From NCBI RefSeq assembly GCF_028201475.1, contig NZ_CP116384.1, forward strand, positions 1,364,001-1,428,000: DNA of 64,000 nucleotides, in the 5' to 3' direction. Source of the DNA: Vibrio sp. SCSIO 43137. GTDB taxonomy: Bacteria > Pseudomonadota > Gammaproteobacteria > Enterobacterales > Vibrionaceae. The translations under genes were made by a program, and so were the position numbers. The notes under the pieces are model-generated. The model was not told the DNA's origin and ran no database searches. It was given only the letters and a program-made list of their open reading frames with translations. Of this stretch, positions 60,033 through 64,000 are shown in pieces. Each line of letters begins with the position of its first letter. Within the stretch, counting starts at the first letter, position 1.

Positions 60033-60153
60033 AACAGCATCATCATAAGCCATTGAAAAATAATAAGTGTCATAAGAGTGTCACCCTGCTGTCGTCACAC
60101 ATTCGGACACTTTTTCGCTAATGTTACTGCCTGAAAAGCAGAAAGGATTTGTA

Positions 60154-60621
60154 ATGATTGTAAGAAAACTCAGGTTGCAGCGCGGCTGGTCTCAGGAACA
60201 ACTGGCGACTCACAGTGGTTTAAGTATTCGTACTATTCAGCGAATAGAACGAGGGCAGAAACCCGGCCTTGAATCATTAAAAGCTCTGGCTGCTGTATTT
60301 GAAACCAGCGTAGATCAACTTCAGCAGGAGCAGGATATGAACATTGAAAACAGCCCCGACCAACAAGAGCAGAACGCCATCGATCAGGTAAGGGCCATCA
60401 AAGGCTTTTACTCTCACCTGATAACTTACGCTCTGGTTATCAGCTTACTGTTTGTGATTAACCTGCTGACCAATCCGGGTTATATCTGGGCATGGTGGCC
60501 GGCCATGGGCTGGGGTATCGGGATAGTGAATCACGGCCTGAATGCCTTCGAAGTATTCAACTTTTTTGGCCCTAAATGGGAAAAAAAGCAGATAGAAAAG
60601 CGTCTGGGAAGAAAGCTTTAA
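60154..60621 (+). CDS. XRE-family helix-turn-helix protein with 2TM domain
   Basis: A 155-residue membrane-bound regulator-like protein. The N-terminal HTH (RKLRLQRGWSQEQLATHSGLSIRTIQRIERGQKPGLESLKALA, residues about 4-55 in pieces of the family pattern) is joined by an acidic linker to two transmembrane segments (TYALVISLLFVINLL, WAWWPAMGWGIGIVNHGL) with a basic C-terminus. The 2TM domain is known in such fusions. The ATG at 60154 follows AAGGAT. Targets unknown; stands alone. Confidence 0.82.
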   Translation: MIVRKLRLQRGWSQEQLATHSGLSIRTIQRIERGQKPGLESLKALAAVFETSVDQLQQEQDMNIENSPDQQEQNAIDQVRAIKGFYSHLITYALVISLLFVINLLTNPGYIWAWWPAMGWGIGIVNHGLNAFEVFNFFGPKWEKKQIEKRLGRKL

Positions 60622-60653
60622 CCGATAGAGTTTTCTGAAGACGATTTAGCTAT

Positions 60654-60682
60654 AGAGCCTTGGTGACGCTCAGGCTCTTCTA
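60654..60682. terminator. Hairpin between the XRE-2TM gene and the DOPA-dioxygenase-like gene
   Basis: AGAGCCT (60654-60660) and AGGCTCT (60672-60678) form a 7-bp stem between convergent genes, followed by TCTAT. A weak terminator candidate. Confidence 0.4.
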
Positions 60683-60690
60683 TCGACAGC

Positions 60691-61038
60691 TTAAAATCCC
60701 CGCAAATCCAGCTCAACCTCATCACCCAGCCAGTAAGCGTAAGTGGTGTGGTCAGCCAGATCATCACCGGAATCTGCATGTATCAGTACACTTAAATTGC
60801 CGCGATATTTCTCAAGCCAAGGGATAAGTGAATCGAAATCCTCATCTCCGAACAGGATCTGAAAACTCCACTCAGTATGTGGCCCGACAGGTCGCTGAAG
60901 CACCCGCCCTACCCACAGTGAAAAATTCTGCTTTATCTGCTTATGCAGATCTTGTGCAAATTCAAGTGTTTCGGCATTAAAGTAGATATGCGCGTGGTAG
61001 GATTTATGGCGGTTAACCGGACGTTGCGGATTATTCAT
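60691..61038 (-). CDS. DOPA 4,5-dioxygenase-family protein
   Basis: A 115-residue protein of the DOPA-dioxygenase-like fold. Conserved histidine-containing segments are YHAHIYFN, GPHTEWSFQILF and LSVLIHADSGDDLADHTTYAYWLG. Plant and fungal relatives cleave DOPA; bacterial ones are poorly characterised. It is preceded by a short gap and a VOC-family gene on the same strand (64 bp apart), so they may be cotranscribed. Confidence 0.85.
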   Translation of the reverse strand: MNNPQRPVNRHKSYHAHIYFNAETLEFAQDLHKQIKQNFSLWVGRVLQRPVGPHTEWSFQILFGDEDFDSLIPWLEKYRGNLSVLIHADSGDDLADHTTYAYWLGDEVELDLRGF

Positions 61039-61101
61039 TGGTACTCCCTATTACAGCTGAGCAGAGAATAAAACAATCGCAACGCCGATACAAACCAGAC
61101 C

Positions 61102-61587
61102 TTACTCGTAATCTGTCGCGTAGGCCTCTTCATACGTGTGAGAGTAGAGCTCAAACAAGTTGCCAAACGGGTCTTCCAGATAAACCATCTTAGCCGGCTT
61201 ACTGTCGTCTTCCGGATGGTAGCGCATAATGTCCATTCTTACCTTACCGCCAAACTCTTTTGTACGGGCAATAGCGCCTTCAAAATCATCAGTCTGCAGA
61301 CAGAAGTGGAAAATACCAAGGCGGGAGAAATCCACTTCGTGACGCTCCTGACGCTCTTTCATCTCAAACAGTTCAACACCGATACCATCTGTTGTCACCA
61401 GATGAGCAATATTAAAGCCCTTAAAGCCTTCACCAAACACAGCAATACACATTCTGCCGATGGCGGTTTCACGCTCCTCAACCACCTTGGTGTTGTTCAT
61501 AACCACTTTCAGACCAAGGGCGTTGGTATAAAACTCGACCGCTTTATCCATATCCCCGACCATAATACCGACATGATTCATCTTCAT
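61102..61587 (-). CDS. VOC-family (glyoxalase/dioxygenase-like) protein
   Basis: A 161-residue vicinal-oxygen-chelate protein with two beta-alpha-beta-beta-beta units. Metal-ligand-type residues are in MNHVGIMVGDMDKAVEFY, LVTTDGIGVELFEMKE, IFHFCLQTDDFEGAI and YLEDPFGNLFELYSHTYEE. It could be a glyoxalase, isomerase or ring-cleaving dioxygenase. The partner DOPA-dioxygenase-like gene downstream hints at aromatic or aldehyde metabolism. Confidence 0.83.
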   Translation of the reverse strand: MKMNHVGIMVGDMDKAVEFYTNALGLKVVMNNTKVVEERETAIGRMCIAVFGEGFKGFNIAHLVTTDGIGVELFEMKERQERHEVDFSRLGIFHFCLQTDDFEGAIARTKEFGGKVRMDIMRYHPEDDSKPAKMVYLEDPFGNLFELYSHTYEEAYATDYE

Positions 61588-61660
61588 TGCATTGCTCCCG
61601 TTTAGGTTATCTTTTGATGATCTAATGGCAGCAGTATATTGGCGGTAGTTAATTAAATGA

Positions 61661-61689
61661 AATTATCATTAATTATTGAAATGATAATT
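61661..61689. promoter_or_regulatory. AT-rich 10-bp inverted repeat upstream of the VOC gene
   Basis: AATTATCATT (61661-61670) and AATGATAATT (61680-61689) are perfect inverted arms spaced 9 bp, about 75 bp before the VOC start. It has ATCATT/AATGAT halves like a Fur box, but the arrangement differs from the 19-bp consensus. It may be an operator or the 3' end of the NtrC-type gene. Confidence 0.3.
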
Positions 61690-61731
61690 ATATTTTATAC
61701 ATCTAGCGGCTATTATTAACACAGCTTACTT

Positions 61732-63075
61732 TCATGAGTAATTACTTGCGTACTTATCCAGAATACGCTGCAGTCTTGGTCTGCTTATTTTGAGTACTTC
61801 ACACGCTTTACCTTTATGGCCACTAACGTCTTCCAGCACTTTTTTTACATGCTTAAACTCTATCTCTTCCAGACTCAATGATTCATTCTGTATTTCTTCA
61901 CTTAACAAAAGCTCATCACTACTACCTTTAAGATCGTCGAAAAGATCAGCCGTCAGTATGTCTCCGGGGCAAAGCGCGACTGCTTTTGTAAGCGTGTTCT
62001 CTAACTCACGTACATTACCCGGCCAGTTATAGCCCCTGAGTATATCCATAGCATCGATAGAAACCTTTAGTACTTTGGTACCCAACTCCTTATTAGCTCT
62101 GGCAAGCAAGCTTGGTATTAATTGCTCAAGATCTTCGCGCCGTTCCCTTAAGGGTGACAGATGGATTCTGACTACCTGAAGACGATAAAATAAGTCTTCC
62201 CTGAACTGTTTTTTTTCAATCTGAGTTTCAAAGTTAATGTTAGTTGCGGAGATTATTCTGGCATTGGTTTTAATCGCCTGTTTACTGCCAAGGGGAATAA
62301 ACTCTTTTTCCTGTAATACCCGCAATAACTTTGCCTGAATCGTCGGAGATAACTCTCCAACCTCGTCTAAAAATAAGGTGCCGTTGCGGGCGAGCTCAAA
62401 CTTGCCGGCTTGATCAGCAACTGCACCAGTAAACGCGCCTTTTTTATGGCCGAACATTTCCGACTCAAGTAGATTTTCTACCAAAGCGGCACAATTAAGC
62501 GCGACAAAAGGAGCATCTTTGTTTGTTCCTGCGTTGTGAATTGCGCGGGCAACCATCTCTTTTCCCGTACCAGATTCACCAGTAATCATAACCGAAGCAT
62601 TAGTTTGAGAAACCCGCCCTATGGTTTTGTAAATCTCTTTCATTGCATTTGAAGAGCCAACCATAGAATTTCCATAGCTGTCAGGTATAAGCACTGCATC
62701 CTGACTACTTGATTCCTGATACTCCATTGCAACATTGACAGCCCTATCCAGTTCATCGATATCTATAGGCTTATGGATATATTCGTCTGCTCCCTGCTGC
62801 ATCGCTTCGATAGTACTTTCCATATCATGAAACGCAGTAATCATAATGACGCGGGAATCTTTACAGGACTGCTTAAACTCTGGTAATCCCTCAAGACCAG
62901 ATTTGCCTTCCATACGGATGTCCAGAATTATGATGTTAGGCTGAAAAGCCTTCGCTGTAGCGACCCCTTCATCAACACAGCTGGCAACTTTTACATCAAA
63001 AGAAAGGGATTGATAGTGAAGCTGGAGAGTTCTGCTTATTCCGTTATCGTCATCCACTATTAGCATTTTTCTCAT
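61732..63075 (-). CDS. Sigma-54-dependent response regulator (NtrC family)
   Basis: A 447-residue regulator. Receiver: D8-D10, phospho-acceptor D52 (IILDIRM), K in YIHKPID. AAA+ domain: Walker A GESGTGKE, the sigma-54-contacting GAFTGA loop (HKKGAFTGAVADQAG), Walker B TLFLDEVGEL. C-terminal Fis-type HTH: KGKACEVLKISRPRLQRILDKY. It activates sigma-54 promoters when phosphorylated. The kinase gene upstream is separated by 4 bp. Regulated genes are not apparent in the window. Confidence 0.92.
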   Translation of the reverse strand: MRKMLIVDDDNGISRTLQLHYQSLSFDVKVASCVDEGVATAKAFQPNIIILDIRMEGKSGLEGLPEFKQSCKDSRVIMITAFHDMESTIEAMQQGADEYIHKPIDIDELDRAVNVAMEYQESSSQDAVLIPDSYGNSMVGSSNAMKEIYKTIGRVSQTNASVMITGESGTGKEMVARAIHNAGTNKDAPFVALNCAALVENLLESEMFGHKKGAFTGAVADQAGKFELARNGTLFLDEVGELSPTIQAKLLRVLQEKEFIPLGSKQAIKTNARIISATNINFETQIEKKQFREDLFYRLQVVRIHLSPLRERREDLEQLIPSLLARANKELGTKVLKVSIDAMDILRGYNWPGNVRELENTLTKAVALCPGDILTADLFDDLKGSSDELLLSEEIQNESLSLEEIEFKHVKKVLEDVSGHKGKACEVLKISRPRLQRILDKYASNYS

Positions 63076-63079
63076 TTAA

Positions 63080-64000
63080 TTATTGTTCCTTTGATGTTGC
63101 CTGTTTCGGTGTAGTGGGAAGCCTGATTCTTGCGAGCGTTCCGGATGAAGAGTGTGGAGACAAGGATATCTTTCCGTCATGGCTATCAATAATCCTTTTT
63201 ACTATTGCCAGCCCAAGCCCGGTTCCTTTTGCCTTCGTGGTAAAGAATGGCTCAAAAACCTTATCGACCATACATGGATCGATTGGATGCCCATTGTTAG
63301 TAATATCAATGATTAACTCTGTACCAGATTCCGTAATCATTATATTAGAGACTATTTTTACCCTTGCATCCTCCACATCTCCTGTGGCCTGAATCGAGTT
63401 AATCAATATGTTTTGAATCGCCTGACGCATTTTTACCGGATCAACATACACAGTGGGCAAATTCGAATGAAGCATTAAATCAAAAGCAACCTGAGCGTCT
63501 TTAGCCTGTTTTTGCTGGCTTGCCACCGCAGCCTCTAACAATTTGTTGATATCCAGCCAGGTAGGCTGTAATTGTTCGGGTTTCGAGTAGGCAAGTAGTT
63601 CTTCAAGAATAGCTTCCATGTATTTTACCTGCTCAAGAGAAATCCTAAACATCTCACTCTTGTTCGCACGTTCCTGAATCTGCAACACCATCTTTATAGA
63701 GCTCAAGGGGTTTCTCAAATCGTGCGCTATCATGTTGACGACTTTCCCGACTTCTGCCAGCTTTTCATGCTGAATACGTTCATTAGTCTGCCGCTCAACT
63801 TCTTTGGCCAGACGCTTTTCCTCGGTAATATCTTGTTTCACCGCAACATAATACAAGGTACGGTTTTCAACATCTTTCACCGGAGAAATTCTGGCTCGCT
63901 CCCAATAGAGCTCTCCGCTTTTCTTTCGGTTATGAAACTCTCCCTGCCACTCTTTGCCCTCTTTGAGAGTCTGCCACAAGCTCTGGTATTCCTGAGATTC
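63080..64000 (-). CDS. PAS-containing sensor histidine kinase, 5' end outside the window
   Basis: The C-terminal 307 codons of a kinase whose reading frame stays open to the right edge, so the N-terminus is missing. Visible: the end of a PAS/PAC domain (WQGEFHNRKKSGELYWERA, YVAVKQDITEEKRLA), coiled linker, HisKA (NMIAHDLRNPLSSIKMVL), HATPase (NILINSIQATGD, DITNNGHPID, GTGLGLAIVKRIID). It is cotranscribed with the NtrC-type regulator 4 bp downstream and is its likely donor. Signal unknown. Confidence 0.9.
   Translation of the reverse strand, partial: ESQEYQSLWQTLKEGKEWQGEFHNRKKSGELYWERARISPVKDVENRTLYYVAVKQDITEEKRLAKEVERQTNERIQHEKLAEVGKVVNMIAHDLRNPLSSIKMVLQIQERANKSEMFRISLEQVKYMEAILEELLAYSKPEQLQPTWLDINKLLEAAVASQQKQAKDAQVAFDLMLHSNLPTVYVDPVKMRQAIQNILINSIQATGDVEDARVKIVSNIMITESGTELIIDITNNGHPIDPCMVDKVFEPFFTTKAKGTGLGLAIVKRIIDSHDGKISLSPHSSSGTLARIRLPTTPKQATSKEQ

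Noticed and set aside
61661..61689. Fur box
   Set aside because: The arms resemble Fur half-sites, but the 9-bp spacing does not fit the consensus and the neighbouring genes have no iron link.

Overview
The window reads as a stretch of a Vibrionaceae-type gammaproteobacterial chromosome. The coding sequence is moderately AT-rich, genes are tightly packed, and several proteins are of recognisable Vibrio type (UhpA/UhpT, FrmA/FrmB with a divergent LysR gene, GmhA-like isomerase, CDGSH-glutamate synthase fusion). There are no rRNA or tRNA genes, no ribosomal or replication genes, no insertion sequences and no CRISPR array. It is dominated by catabolic genes, transporters, two-component systems and one-component regulators (4 LysR, 2 DeoR, 1 IclR, 1 ArsR, 1 XRE). 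This accessory character would suit the second chromosome of a vibrio, but that placement is inference.

Layout. 0-5.5 kb: uhpA diverging from uhpT, a GNAT acetyltransferase, an Abi_2/HEPN-type gene with a structured upstream region, and an M42 peptidase behind a folded leader. 5.6-10 kb: formaldehyde detoxification (LysR, frmA, frmB) and a DUF6516/HVO_A0114-type toxin-antitoxin-like pair. 10-15.4 kb: GPH-type sugar transporter, GHL6/GH42M-type glycosidase, fuculose-phosphate-type aldolase and a DeoR regulator. 15.4-25.6 kb: response-regulator diguanylate cyclase, hybrid kinase, CDGSH-GltS fusion, small proteins (one behind a perfect FNR box), LysR plus atypical SDR, and a Cache chemoreceptor. 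25.6-41.8 kb: a large carbohydrate catabolic locus of unknown substrate. 41.9-47.6 kb: two LysR-centred divergons with quinone-reductase-like, monooxygenase-like and NTF2/SnoaL-like genes. 47.8-55.8 kb: fatty-acid hydroxylase, CtlX, ABC exporter, solitary HicB, ArsR, SDR and DUF1330. 55.9-64 kb: PepSY/response regulator/kinase set, aspartoacylase-like protein, XRE-2TM protein, DOPA-dioxygenase and VOC proteins, and an NtrC-type regulator with its kinase running off the right edge.

The 25.6-41.8 kb locus is the most promising uncharacterised system. It contains a DeoC-type aldolase, two Gfo/Idh/MocA dehydrogenases, a zinc sorbitol-DH-like enzyme, an FGGY kinase, a sugar isomerase-like protein, a sugar-phosphate isomerase/epimerase-type protein, a phosphoheptose-isomerase-like protein, a mutarotase, an MFS permease, a HAD sugar phosphatase, and DeoR and IclR regulators. 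Its promoters share an operator, TTTTC-N5-GAAAA. At two leftward promoters the operator lies 17-18 bp on the gene side of a CRP-like site. This ties the genes into one regulon, presumably controlled by the DeoR protein encoded in the middle. A second shared site, TTCGACATTATC with flanking palindrome, occurs before the HAD/IclR pair and again before a secreted SnoaL-like gene. The substrate is not deducible from sequence alone.

A second unusual feature is six NTF2/SnoaL-fold domains in about 6.3 kb (41.3-47.6 kb), four of them with signal peptides and one fused to a flavodoxin-like quinone reductase. All functional assignments come from reading motifs and overall similarity to families from memory; no database search was run.
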